Positions 34,600 through 42,358 of a stretch of DNA of 64,000 bases are shown here, one piece after another. The translations under genes were made by a program, and so were the position numbers. Each line of letters opens with the position of its first letter. The first letter of the stretch is position 1. The notes below the pieces were generated by a model. That model had not been told where the DNA came from. It saw only the letters and a list, made by a program, of their open reading frames with translations, and searched no databases. Location of the stretch: the NCBI GenBank assembly GCA_026004095.1, contig BPIL01000002.1:1-64000 (forward strand), written 5' to 3'. This DNA is from Meiothermus sp. (GTDB lineage: Bacteria > Deinococcota > Deinococci > Deinococcales > Thermaceae).

Positions 34600-35862
34600 A
34601 TGCTGCTGCCATACCAGAAGCGCTGGGTGCAGGATAAGAGCCGCTTCAAAATCTGGCTGGCGGCCCGCCAGATCGGCAAGAGCTTTGCCAGCACCCTCGA
34701 GACCGTAGACGACAGCCTGGAGCGCAAAACCCTCTGGATTCATCTCTCCAGCGGCCAGCGGCAGAGCCTCGAGCTGGCCGAGAAGGTCAAGCTCCACCTG
34801 GACGCCTACCGTATCGCGGCGGAGGCCCTGGAGGACTACTTCTTTGAGGGCGAGGAGAAGTACACCCAGCTCGAGTACCGCCTGCCCAACGGCTCACGCC
34901 ACCTGTTCCTCCCCGCCAACCCCGCGACCGCGCGGGGCTACAGCGGCAACCTGAACCTGGACGAGTTCGCCTTCCACCGCGACTCCAAGGCCATCTGGAC
35001 TGCGGTTTTCCCCATCATCACGCGCAACCCCGAGTTCAAGGTGCGCATCACCAGCACCCCCAACGGCAAGGCCAACCAGTTTTTCGAGCTGTGGGAGCGG
35101 GGGGAGGGCTGGAGCCGCCACCGCACCACCATTTACGACGCCGTGCGCGAGGGCCTGCAGATCGACCCCGAGGAGCTGGAGCGGGCCATCGCCGACCCCA
35201 TCGCCTGGCAGCAGGAGTACCTGCTGGAGTTCGTGGACGAGGGCAGCGCCTTCATCCCCTACGACCTGATCCTGGCCGCCGAGGCCGACACCCTCTCCGA
35301 CGAGTGGGACCCCGACCAGGCCTACCTGGGCATGGACATCGCCCGGCGCCGTGACCTCACGGTGATCTGGGTGGATGAGGTGGTGGGGGATGTGGCCTGG
35401 GCCCGGAAAGTGATCGAATTGCACAACACCCCCTTCCACGCCCAGCTCGAGGCCCTCTCGGCCCTGCTGCCGCGGGTTCGCCGGGCCTGCATAGATGCTA
35501 CCGGGATGGGGGAGATGCTGGCCGAGGAGGCCCGGCGAAAATTTGGCTGGAAGGTGGAGCCGGTGCACTTCAACCTCGAGACCAAGGCCGATCTGGCCCA
35601 GGGCCTGCGCCTGGGCTTCGAGGACCGCAAGGAGCGCATCCCCGCAGGCAACCAGCGCATCCGCCAGTCGCTGCACAGCGTCAAGCGCATCGTGACCAGC
35701 GCAGGCAACGTGCGCTACGACGCCGAGCGCAACGAGGGCGACCACGCCGACCACTTCTGGGCCAAGGCCCTGGCCCGCCACGCCCGGGAGTCCCGCCGGG
35801 GGCCTATCGAATACCGCACCGTGGAAGCGGGGCGCTTTGCGGGGGGGAGAGGTACCCTCTGA
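34600..35862 (+). CDS. Terminase large subunit (Mu gp28-like)
   Basis: This 420-residue packaging motor has an N-terminal ATPase with a Walker-A-like ARQIGKS and a Walker-B-like LNLDEFAFH. The C-terminal nuclease has AYLGMDIARRRDLTVIWVDE and IDATGMGEMLAEE as acidic metal-binding segments. It cuts and packages DNA head-full, with flanking host DNA in Mu-like phages. It is followed by a 216-bp gap with an internal transposase site and cassette P3. Confidence 0.9.
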   Translation: MLLPYQKRWVQDKSRFKIWLAARQIGKSFASTLETVDDSLERKTLWIHLSSGQRQSLELAEKVKLHLDAYRIAAEALEDYFFEGEEKYTQLEYRLPNGSRHLFLPANPATARGYSGNLNLDEFAFHRDSKAIWTAVFPIITRNPEFKVRITSTPNGKANQFFELWERGEGWSRHRTTIYDAVREGLQIDPEELERAIADPIAWQQEYLLEFVDEGSAFIPYDLILAAEADTLSDEWDPDQAYLGMDIARRRDLTVIWVDEVVGDVAWARKVIELHNTPFHAQLEALSALLPRVRRACIDATGMGEMLAEEARRKFGWKVEPVHFNLETKADLAQGLRLGFEDRKERIPAGNQRIRQSLHSVKRIVTSAGNVRYDAERNEGDHADHFWAKALARHARESRRGPIEYRTVEAGRFAGGRGTL

Positions 35863-35969
35863 TACCCCTGTGGGCCGCTCAGCGCCAAATCTAGCCGGGG
35901 GTTGACCCGGCCTTCGGCTCTCCCCCTAGACCCCCACCTCCCCCCGCCTAAAACGGCCGGAAAAACCTG

Positions 35970-35997
35970 GTGACATTTAGCGTGGCGCAAAATGGGC
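35970..35997 (+). other. Internal copy of the transposase end site
   Basis: GTGACATTTAGCGTGGCGC (35970-35988) followed by AAAATGGGC is the right-end orientation of the site. It matches the right-end copy at 51152-51179 with one mismatch in 28 bases, and the complement of 16519-16545 perfectly over 27. It lies between terminase and portal, about 19.6 kb from the left end. It may be an internal enhancer-like site, or the scar of a past rearrangement. Confidence 0.8.
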
Positions 35998-36021
35998 TGC
36001 ACCTTTCCCACCTGGCCCGGC

Positions 36022-36063
36022 TATACTGGAGGTAACCTAGCCCCTGCCCTCGCGGCAGGGGCT
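36022..36063 (+). promoter_or_regulatory. Promoter-hairpin cassette P3
   Basis: TATACT (36022-36027), 3 nt, GGTAACCTAGCC (36031-36042), hairpin AGCCCCTGCC/GGCAGGGGCT (36039-36063). Nearly identical to P2. It drives the portal, MuF and downstream genes. GGAGG precedes the portal ATG at 36079. Confidence 0.7.
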
Positions 36064-36078
36064 TCTGCTTGGAGGCCC

Positions 36079-37641
36079 ATGCCCATCCTGGATCAGTTTG
36101 GTAATCCCATCAGCGGCAAACCCCCGGCCCAGCACCCCAGCGCGGTGGTGGGGCTATCCCGGCCCTATGCGAACTACCCCAGCCGTGGGCTAACACCGGA
36201 GAAGCTGGCCCGCATCATCTACGAGGCCGACGAGGGGTACCTGGAGCAGCAGGCCGAACTATTTAGCGAGATGGAGGAGCGCGATGGGGTGCTCTCCCAG
36301 ATCATGCAGGACCGCAAGCTCTCGGCCATCGGCATCGAGTGGCGCATCGAGCCGGCGGACAACAGCCCCCAGGCCCGGCGGCTGGCCGAGGCCCTGCGGG
36401 AGTGGTGGGACAACTCCGATCGGGTGAGCTGGATGCTCGATCTGCAGGATGCCCTGGGGCAGGGCGTGAGCCTGGTGGGGATGGCCTGGCGGCGCGACGG
36501 GGGGATGTGGTTTCCCGGGCAGCTCGAGCACATTGACCCCCGGCTGCTAATCTGGGATACCCAGCAGAAGCGCTTTCTGATCCAGGCCGAGGGCTACCCC
36601 CAGGGCTATGCGCCCACTTTCGGCCAGGCCATCGAGCACCGCTACAAGGCCCGCAGCGGCAGCCCCACCCGCGCGGGTCTGATGCGCACCAACGCCTGGT
36701 GGTATTTGTTCAAGCACTACGCCATCAAGGACTGGGTGGTCTACGCCGAGGTCTACGGCCAGCCCTACCGGCTGGGCAAGTACGACCCGGCCACCAGCAA
36801 GGAGGAGATGGAGGCCCTGGAGCGGGCGGTGCGGGCGCTGGGCAGCGATGCCGCGGGCATCATCAGTAAGGACACCGAGATCGAGATCATCGAGGTGGCT
36901 AAGGCCACCGGCGGCCCCGAGGTCTACCGGGGCATCTACGAGATCGCCAACCGTGAGATGACCCTGGCCACGCTGGGCCAGACCCTCACCACGGGGGAGG
37001 GAGAGCACGGCACCCAGGCCCTGGGCCGGGAACACCGCCGCACCCGGCTGGATTTGCTCGAGGCCGACGTGGCAGCCCTGAGCAGCACCCTGCGGCGCGA
37101 CCTGGCGACCCCCTTCGCCATCTTCAACGCGGGCACCGACAGCGCCCGCCTGGCCCCCAAGATCATCGGCATCGTGGAGGAGCCCGAGGACCTGGCCCAG
37201 CAGGCCAAGACCCTCGACATCCTGCAGCAGATGGGCTACCCCATCTCGCTGCGCTGGGTGGCGGAGAAGTTTGGCCTGCCGGAGCCTGCCCAGGATGAGC
37301 GGATTCTGCTGCGCCTGGGCACGCCCCAGATGGCCCCCCAGGAGGCCCGCAGCCCCCTGGCGGCGCTGGAACGGGAGCTGCGGCCCGGCATGATGAGCGG
37401 CCAGCAGTTCGTCTTCGAGATGATCGAGGCCGCCACCGAGGCCGCTGCCGAGGGCCTTTCGCCTGTGCTGGCCCGGCTCTTGCGGGAGATCGAGGCCGCC
37501 CAGAGCCCCCAGCAGCTGCGTGAGCGCCTGATTGAGCTGTTCCCCGACCTGGATACCCGCGCGCTGCGGCAGCTGGTGGAGGCGGGCTGGCTCATGGCAG
37601 AGCTGGCCGGGATGCTGGCCCAGCGGGAGGATAGCCGATGA
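36079..37641 (+). CDS. Portal protein (Mu gp29-like)
   Basis: This 520-residue protein of the DUF935 portal family has the N-terminal LTPEKLARIIYEADEGYLEQQAELFSEMEERDGVLSQIMQDRKLSAIGIEWRIEPAD and the central typical stretch RPYRLGKYDPATSKEEMEALERAVRALGSDA-type core with TLGQTLTTGEGEHGTQALGREHRR. It forms the dodecameric DNA channel at the head vertex. I chose the ATG at 36079 because it follows GGAGG and the 5' leader. Its end overlaps the next ATG. Confidence 0.92.
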   Translation: MPILDQFGNPISGKPPAQHPSAVVGLSRPYANYPSRGLTPEKLARIIYEADEGYLEQQAELFSEMEERDGVLSQIMQDRKLSAIGIEWRIEPADNSPQARRLAEALREWWDNSDRVSWMLDLQDALGQGVSLVGMAWRRDGGMWFPGQLEHIDPRLLIWDTQQKRFLIQAEGYPQGYAPTFGQAIEHRYKARSGSPTRAGLMRTNAWWYLFKHYAIKDWVVYAEVYGQPYRLGKYDPATSKEEMEALERAVRALGSDAAGIISKDTEIEIIEVAKATGGPEVYRGIYEIANREMTLATLGQTLTTGEGEHGTQALGREHRRTRLDLLEADVAALSSTLRRDLATPFAIFNAGTDSARLAPKIIGIVEEPEDLAQQAKTLDILQQMGYPISLRWVAEKFGLPEPAQDERILLRLGTPQMAPQEARSPLAALERELRPGMMSGQQFVFEMIEAATEAAAEGLSPVLARLLREIEAAQSPQQLRERLIELFPDLDTRALRQLVEAGWLMAELAGMLAQREDSR

Positions 37642-38159
37642 GCGTACTGCCCTACAACCGCATCCCCGAGGTGCCGCAGATTGTCATTCGCGGGGAAGCG
37701 TGGGGGTTTTCTGGCCGGCTTACCACCCGCACGGGCTCGACCTCTTGGCCGGGGCATAGTTTGCAGCTCGAGGTGTGGTACACGATCATCAACAACTCGG
37801 GGGCCACAGCGACCTACACCTACCGCTGCTCGATTGGCGGCATCACGGTGGACGCAGCCGACTCCACCACTCACGCCGCCAGCTCCACCAACCGCGCGGT
37901 GCACTATACGGTGTGCCGATTCTCCATTAGCTCCACCACCCTAACCCGGATTGCGCTGCAAAATGAGCGCAGCGCCCCAGGAGCTAGCAACACCGGCCTG
38001 ACCGGCGCCCAGGCCGGGCGCTACGCCTGGCAGGCCTCCGCCAGCAACCTGACCGGCACGCAAACGGTGGCGATGGGCATCCGTAGCTCGTCCACTACCG
38101 TGACTCAAACTGCCACCGTGGAGAGTTGGCGGCTAACTGTTTTGCCATCCAACCCCTGA
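37638..38159 (+). CDS. Beta-rich protein between portal and MuF
   Basis: This 173-residue protein is Thr/Ser/Ala-rich with regular beta-strand spacing (GHSLQLEVWYTIINNSGATATYTYRCSIGG, HAASSTNRAVHYTVCRFSISSTTLTRIAL). It looks like an immunoglobulin- or jelly-roll-like domain, hence possibly a virion surface decoration. No family is recognised, and Mu has no gene here. It overlaps the portal stop by four bases. Confidence 0.55.
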   Translation: MSVLPYNRIPEVPQIVIRGEAWGFSGRLTTRTGSTSWPGHSLQLEVWYTIINNSGATATYTYRCSIGGITVDAADSTTHAASSTNRAVHYTVCRFSISSTTLTRIALQNERSAPGASNTGLTGAQAGRYAWQASASNLTGTQTVAMGIRSSSTTVTQTATVESWRLTVLPSNP

Positions 38160-38160
38160 C

Positions 38161-39351
38161 ATGCCCTGGAACGTCGAGGCCACCCCCACCGACCCCGAGC
38201 AGGCCATCGCCTGGTTTCGCGCCCGGCTGCCCCTGCCCGACCCGGCCTACCGCGCCCTTTCTGAGGAGGCCCGCCGCCGGGCCTTCTTTGTGGCGGGGCT
38301 GGCCCAGCTCGATATGGTGCAGGAGGCGCTGGACGCGCTGGATGCCGCGCTCGCCAAGGGGGAGACCTTTGAGCAGTTTAAAGACCGCCTTTCCGAGCGC
38401 ATCCAACGGGCCTGGGGGGGTGCCAGCGCGCACCGGCTGCGCACCATCTTCGACACCAACCTACAATCGGCCTACGGGGCAGGCCGTTGGAAGGCCGCCG
38501 ACGAGCTGCGGCAAGAGCGGCCCTACTGGGGGCTCTCGGTGGTGCTGGATGGCCGTACCTCGCGCATCTGCCTCAACCTGGCCGGGGTGGTGCTGCCTGC
38601 CGACCACCCCTTCTGGAACACGCATATCCCGCCCCTGCATTTTCGCTGCCGCACCGCCCTGGTAACGTACAGCGCGGCCCAGGCCGAGGGCCGCATCACC
38701 CAACGCCCGCCGGATCAACCCCCCCTGGAGGGCTTTGGCCGCCCGCCAGGCCGAGAGGCCTGGAGCCCGGAGCCCAGGGACTACCACCCCGAGCTGTGGC
38801 GGGCCTACCTCAGAACCCTGGCTACCCACCCCGAGGCCAGGGATCGCCTGCGGCAGCTGGCAGAGAGCCGCGGGCAGGCCAGGCCGAACCCCCGGGACTG
38901 GCTCGTCGCTGCCGGGCAGGTCTACGCTGCCCCTTTCAACCGCAGAGAGCGCCCGCTGGGCCCGGAGCAGGCCGCCCTTTTGGGGAAAAGCAGGGCCTCA
39001 TCCCTGGAGGCCCACCTGGCTACGCGCATACTGGAGCAGCAAGTGCTCCCCACCACGACCCCCGAGGAGTACGAGCGCGTGTGCCGCGAGGTAGCGGCCC
39101 ACCCGGAGGTGGCGGTGCTGGCTTTTACTCGGGCTCAGGGGCCCGTGCTGGCGGTCATGGTGCCCACCTCCGCCCTGCCCGATTCCGTTCGGGGGCCTCG
39201 AGTTGGCCGCTTCTGGTTCGTGGTATACTCCTTCCACAGCAGCACCCTGGCCACAGGCTATGGGGTGAGCGCTTTGGAGAAACTAAGTGTTCCCTGGCAG
39301 GAGACAACGTGGCTGAGACGACCAGCGTGGCTTACCACCCCCTCCGACTAG
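38161..39351 (+). CDS. MuF head morphogenesis protein with C-terminal toxin-like domain
   Basis: This 396-residue protein has an N-terminal gpF domain (about 1-190) that holds LRTIFDTNLQSAYGAGRWKAADEL and the PPLHFRCRTALV motif, typical of Mu gpF/SPP1 gp7. About 200 further residues follow. The last 110 (TTPEEYERVCREVAAHPEVAVLAFTRAQGPVLAVM ... GRFWFVVYSFHS) have the pattern of PBECR/barnase-like nuclease domains found on MuF proteins. MuF polymorphic toxins are known to carry such tails with an immunity gene next to them. Toxin activity is an inference. Confidence 0.75.
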   Translation: MPWNVEATPTDPEQAIAWFRARLPLPDPAYRALSEEARRRAFFVAGLAQLDMVQEALDALDAALAKGETFEQFKDRLSERIQRAWGGASAHRLRTIFDTNLQSAYGAGRWKAADELRQERPYWGLSVVLDGRTSRICLNLAGVVLPADHPFWNTHIPPLHFRCRTALVTYSAAQAEGRITQRPPDQPPLEGFGRPPGREAWSPEPRDYHPELWRAYLRTLATHPEARDRLRQLAESRGQARPNPRDWLVAAGQVYAAPFNRRERPLGPEQAALLGKSRASSLEAHLATRILEQQVLPTTTPEEYERVCREVAAHPEVAVLAFTRAQGPVLAVMVPTSALPDSVRGPRVGRFWFVVYSFHSSTLATGYGVSALEKLSVPWQETTWLRRPAWLTTPSD

Positions 39352-39593
39352 CTCAGGGCTACTGGGCTTGGCTGAAGAGCCTGCTGGCGGGAGACGCAGA
39401 CCCGGACGAGCTTCTGGCCGCCGTGGAGGAGTGGACTCCCTTCCGGCGCTACCTTGAAGACGCGGCCCTCCAGGATCGGGAGGCAACCCTGGCCTTGGCC
39501 CAGGAGATCTTCACCGAGAGGGCCCGCCTCGGGGCACAGGGGATTCCTATCCCGGAGGCCTGGGAGCTGTTCCTGGCCGACCTTGGAATCTGA
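39309..39593 (+). CDS. Small acidic protein, candidate immunity protein for the MuF tail
   Basis: A GTG at 39309, with GGAG 5 bases upstream, gives 94 residues that overlap the MuF gene by 43 bp. It is helical and acidic (LKSLLAGDADPDELLAAVEEWTPFRRYLEDAALQDREATLALAQEIF). Size, acidity, tight overlap and the terminator directly after it are what one expects of an immunity gene. Not recognised as a family. Confidence 0.55.
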   Translation: MAETTSVAYHPLRLAQGYWAWLKSLLAGDADPDELLAAVEEWTPFRRYLEDAALQDREATLALAQEIFTERARLGAQGIPIPEAWELFLADLGI

Positions 39594-39599
39594 AGCTGC

Positions 39600-39633
39600 G
39601 ACGACTCCCCGTTCTTCAGAACGAGGAGTCGTC
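39600..39633. terminator. Terminator between convergent operons
   Basis: GACGACTCC and GGAGTCGTC plus CGTTCT/AGAACG form a 15-bp stem with one mismatch and a 2-nt loop. It sits just after the stop of the candidate immunity gene and before the leftward gene ending at 39652. T-runs are weak on both sides, but placement supports a terminator. Confidence 0.7.
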
Positions 39634-39651
39634 ACAAAGAGTTGAGCGTTG

Positions 39652-40221
39652 CTATCGCTCGCACCACCGGGGCCAGTTTTTTCCGGGCTCGCCCTTGCGC
39701 TGAAGCACCACAATCAGGTGCCCGCTTTTGTCGAAGCGCACCCCACCCATCAGGCTCATTTCAACAGGCCCAAAATCCCGAGAGAAATCGCCGATTCCCC
39801 TTTCTTGGATTTGCTCAACCTTTTCAGAAAACCAGTTCACTAGCTTTTTAGTGCTCTCTTCCGTCAGGCCCAGACAAGCCTGCATCAAGAACCCTGTTAA
39901 GTAGCCGAGGCCGTAAAGCGCATTGTCAAAGGAGTAGGCATCTTCAAAGCGAACAGAGTAGAGGTTGAAGTAACGCTTTCCTTTGGGAGCGGCCAGGAAG
40001 ATAACGTAGTTGAATACTTCGTCGGCCTCGTTGCGAATGCGAACCTCATACTTCTTTTCGGCAGAGCGCTGGGGAGGTGGAGGTGGCAGCTTAACTTCCT
40101 TTAGCAGGGTTACCTGTTTGTCCTGTTTAAGGGTCGACATAGCCTTATTGATGTCTACTTTTTGAGCCAAAGAAAGGCCGACTACCACAGCAATCATTGC
40201 TACCAACAGCTTTTGTTTCAT
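39652..40221 (-). CDS. Secreted accessory protein (moron)
   Basis: This 189-residue protein has a clear signal peptide (MKQKLLVAMIAVVVGLSLAQ), a Pro-rich stretch (PPPPPQ) and an exported alpha/beta domain. It is transcribed against the surrounding structural genes. It has its own regulator next to it, which marks it as an accessory (lysogenic conversion) gene; surface modification or superinfection exclusion is possible but unproven. No family recognised. Confidence 0.65.
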   Translation of the reverse strand: MKQKLLVAMIAVVVGLSLAQKVDINKAMSTLKQDKQVTLLKEVKLPPPPPQRSAEKKYEVRIRNEADEVFNYVIFLAAPKGKRYFNLYSVRFEDAYSFDNALYGLGYLTGFLMQACLGLTEESTKKLVNWFSEKVEQIQERGIGDFSRDFGPVEMSLMGGVRFDKSGHLIVVLQRKGEPGKNWPRWCER

Positions 40222-40236
40222 GAAGCCAATGATAAC

Positions 40237-40479
40237 TTAATCCTGCCGCTCTCGCCGTACCTCTACCAGCTCGTCCAGCGAAACCGACCGCCCCAGGATT
40301 TCCTCCAGGGCGCACTTGATGCGGGCGAGGGTGTGGAGATCAGGCATGGTTTTACCCCGTGCGGCGCGGTGTAGAACAGGGTAGGAGATTTCAGAAACCT
40401 GAAATACGCGATACAAAGACACACCCTCACGCTTCAGTAAATCTACAAGCGGACGAAGGGATGGCGTGCAGGGCGGCAC
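40237..40479 (-). CDS. Small helix-turn-helix regulator of the accessory gene
   Basis: This 80-residue Cro/CI-type protein (VSLYRVFQVSEISYPVLHRAARGKTMPDLHTLARIKCALEEIL) is first in the leftward pair, 15 bp before the secreted protein. It probably controls that pair. A GTG at 40479 is the first start. An AT-rich stretch upstream (TACTAT, TAATATT) could hold its promoter. Confidence 0.7.
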   Translation of the reverse strand: MPPCTPSLRPLVDLLKREGVSLYRVFQVSEISYPVLHRAARGKTMPDLHTLARIKCALEEILGRSVSLDELVEVRRERQD

Positions 40480-40520
40480 AGACGAATATTAACATAGTAT
40501 GGACTCCAAAGACACAGCCC

Positions 40521-40590
40521 TTGAAGATATGTAACTGCTAAGTTATACTTCAGGCAACCAGGAAGCCCCGATCAAAGTCAGCTTCCTGGT
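40521..40590 (+). promoter_or_regulatory. Promoter-hairpin cassette P4
   Basis: -35 TTGAAG (40521-40526), 17-bp spacer, -10 TATACT (40544-40549), 3 nt, then GGCAACCAGGAA (40553-40564, a variant of the shared element), with hairpin ACCAGGAAGC/GCTTCCTGGT spanning 40557-40590. The only cassette with a good -35 box. Drives 40617 onwards. Confidence 0.7.
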
Positions 40591-40616
40591 GAACTCCAAT
40601 GTTACGGAGGTACAGC

Positions 40617-40875
40617 ATGCATGATACCAGCAAGCATATAGGCATGGCAAGGCAGGCGTTTTGGAGCAAGGCTCCCCTCGAGGACACCCCCAGGGGGGCC
40701 TTCTTGCTCAACCGGCTCGACCCCCTGGCGCTGGCGGTGTGGGACGCGGCCCGCGCAGAGGACTGGGGCGCTGTTTGTGGAGTGCCTGCGCGAGGTGTAC
40801 CACGCGGGCCTGGTAGACGGCGGCGTGCCTCTGGCAGCGCTGCTGGCGATGGATGCGGAGGATGACAATGCTTGA
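40617..40875 (+). pseudogene. Small phage gene with a one-base frameshift
   Basis: The ATG at 40617 has GGAGG upstream. The frame reads MHDTSKHIGMARQAFWSKAPL ... AARAEDW, then loses sense at a run of four G (40765-40768). Removing one G restores ALFVECLREVYHAGLVDGGVPLAALLAMDAEDDNA, ending at 40875 (85 residues). The restored stop overlaps the next ATG (ATGCTTGA). Real mutation or sequence error cannot be told apart here. Function unknown. Confidence 0.6.
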
Positions 40876-41579
40876 GGCACGACTGGTTCAGGCAAAAGAT
40901 GTCCAGTCGCCCACGGGTCCCCTGCCGGTGGCCTGGGTGCAGGTGGCGGGGTGGAAGGATGTCGGGGTGCCCTTGGCACGTTTGGCAGAAGTTTTGGACT
41001 ATGACTTGAAGGCTCTGCGTAGCCTGGTGCAGCGTGATCCGGTGCTCCGGGACTTTGAGAGGGTCGTAACAACCTTCTCGGGAAACTTAAAGCGCAGCCA
41101 AACGTACCTTCTCCGTCCCGGGGTGCTGGGGCGCGTTGGCTTAAAATCTCCACCAACCGCATCCAAGACCCCACCAAGCGCGGAGCGCGTTATCCAGTTC
41201 CAACGCTGGGCCTTCGAGACGCTCGACCGGCTTCTCTTCGAGGAACCCCATCGTGCGCCTGAGCCGCAGCCGCTTTTCCCCGGTCTTCCCCGCCGATACA
41301 CGAAAGGCGACCGCGCGCTGGCGTTGGCCATGCTGGCGGGCGAGGTGCGGGCCCCAGATGGCCGCCTGTACAGCTATCAGGCCATTGAGCGGCTTTCCGG
41401 CGTGCCGCGCACAACGGTTATTCGCCTTGCCCACCGCCACGGCTGGGGTGCGCTCGGAGATGAATCGGCACATTGTGCGGCCACCGCAAATCCCGCAGCA
41501 GCCCAACAGCGAACTGCTCAACCTGCTTGCCCAGCAGGTGCAGGTGTTGCAGCGTATGCTGAAGAGCATGGCCCGCTAG
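40868..41579 (+). pseudogene. Antirepressor-like phage protein, frameshift near the C-terminus
   Basis: The N-terminal half (WKDVGVPLARLAEVLDYDLKALRSLVQRDPVL ... QTYLLRPGVLGRVGL ... RVIQFQRWAFETLDRLL) resembles the N-terminal domain of P22-type or Bro-like antirepressors, which relieve repression. Near residue 185 there is a helix-turn-helix-like SYQAIERLSGVPRTTVIRLAHRHGW. At four G (41445-41448) the frame shifts. Removing one G gives RSEMNRHIVRPPQIPQQPNSELLNLLAQQ..., ending at 41579 (236 residues). As written the frame runs to 41602 with a low-quality tail. Confidence 0.6.
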
Positions 41580-41599
41580 CCAAACCCGCCATGAACTGC

Positions 41600-41647
41600 T
41601 AAACTAGACTCAACCTAGCCAGTCCTTCGGGACTGGCTTTTTCTTTT
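41600..41647 (+). promoter_or_regulatory. Promoter-hairpin cassette P5, terminator-like
   Basis: TAAACT (41600-41605), 3 nt, CTCAACCTAGCC (41609-41620), then AGCCAGTCC-TTCG-GGACTGGCT (41617-41638) followed by a T-rich run (to 41647). The hairpin plus T-run is a textbook intrinsic terminator, but it lies directly after a -10-like box and just before the lysin ribosome site, matching the other cassettes. It may be a terminator for upstream transcripts, an attenuator, or both. Confidence 0.6.
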
Positions 41648-41657
41648 GGAGGCCGCC

Positions 41658-42200
41658 ATGAGCAAGATTGCCGAAACTGCTGTCCAGGCCGTGCGACGCG
41701 AGTTGCCGGGCTTCCCCACCGCCGCTGGCTGGTGCGTGGCCTTCGCCTTCGAGGCGGTGGCGCGTGCGCTGGACACCAACCGCTGGCGGCTTTACAGCCG
41801 CATTCTGGACGACACCAAAGCCGATCCGGATAAATCCCGCTGGGCGCACGATGTGGAGCTGGGGGTGAAGCGCATGGGCTGGACAGTTACCACCGCCGAC
41901 TACGACCCGGCCAACCCCACCCAGCGCACCACCTTGCTGCGCCTGCTACAGCCGGGCGATTTGCTTTTCAGCAGCCGCTACTTTGACGAGCCTCCCACCA
42001 GCGCCCGCACCGCCCCCGACCGCGAGGGGCACATCGGCATCTACGTGGGGGAGATCGAGGGCCAACCGTGCGTGGCGGAGAATACCCGTGCCGATAGAGG
42101 CAGGTGGTTTGCGCGGAAATCCGCATTGCGGCTCACGCCCCTGGGCCAGTGGGACACCGTGACCACCGTGGCCCGCATCCCGCAGAACTGGAGGCCCTGA
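41658..42200 (+). CDS. Cell-wall hydrolase, NlpC/P60- or CHAP-like
   Basis: This 180-residue protein has a Cys in a helix start (TAAGWCVAFAFEAVARAL), then LLQPGDLLFSS, then REGHIGIYVGEIEGQPCVAENT with His and Asn/Glu, the order of the papain-like Cys-His-polar triad in NlpC/P60 and CHAP hydrolases. It may be the endolysin or a tail-linked muralytic enzyme; it is just upstream of the tape measure. I chose the ATG at 41658, which has TGGAGG upstream. Confidence 0.7.
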   Translation: MSKIAETAVQAVRRELPGFPTAAGWCVAFAFEAVARALDTNRWRLYSRILDDTKADPDKSRWAHDVELGVKRMGWTVTTADYDPANPTQRTTLLRLLQPGDLLFSSRYFDEPPTSARTAPDREGHIGIYVGEIEGQPCVAENTRADRGRWFARKSALRLTPLGQWDTVTTVARIPQNWRP

Positions 42201-42358
42201 TGCCCGAGCCCAGTATGGAGCGCGCTTTACAGCTCCTGGCCCAGAAGCTGGCCCAGGCCGAACTCAACGCGGCCTATCTGCAGGCCAGCCTCGAGGCCGC
42301 CCTCGAGCGCCTCCGCACCCTGGAAGAAAGCTCGAAATCCGATAAACCGGAGGGTTAG
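42200..42358 (+). CDS. Small coiled-coil protein before the tape measure
   Basis: A 52-residue helix (MERALQLLAQKLAQAELNAAYLQASLEAALERLRTLEES) whose ATG overlaps the lysin stop (TGATG). It ends immediately before the tape-measure start. Heptad-like Leu/Ala spacing suggests a coiled coil. Possibly a tail or lysis accessory. Confidence 0.55.
   Translation: MPEPSMERALQLLAQKLAQAELNAAYLQASLEAALERLRTLEESSKSDKPEG

Noticed and set aside
40617..41602. Programmed +1 frameshifting at the two four-G runs
   Set aside because: No known shifty stop context; the same kind of extra base occurs many times in the dcw genes, so mutation or error is simpler.
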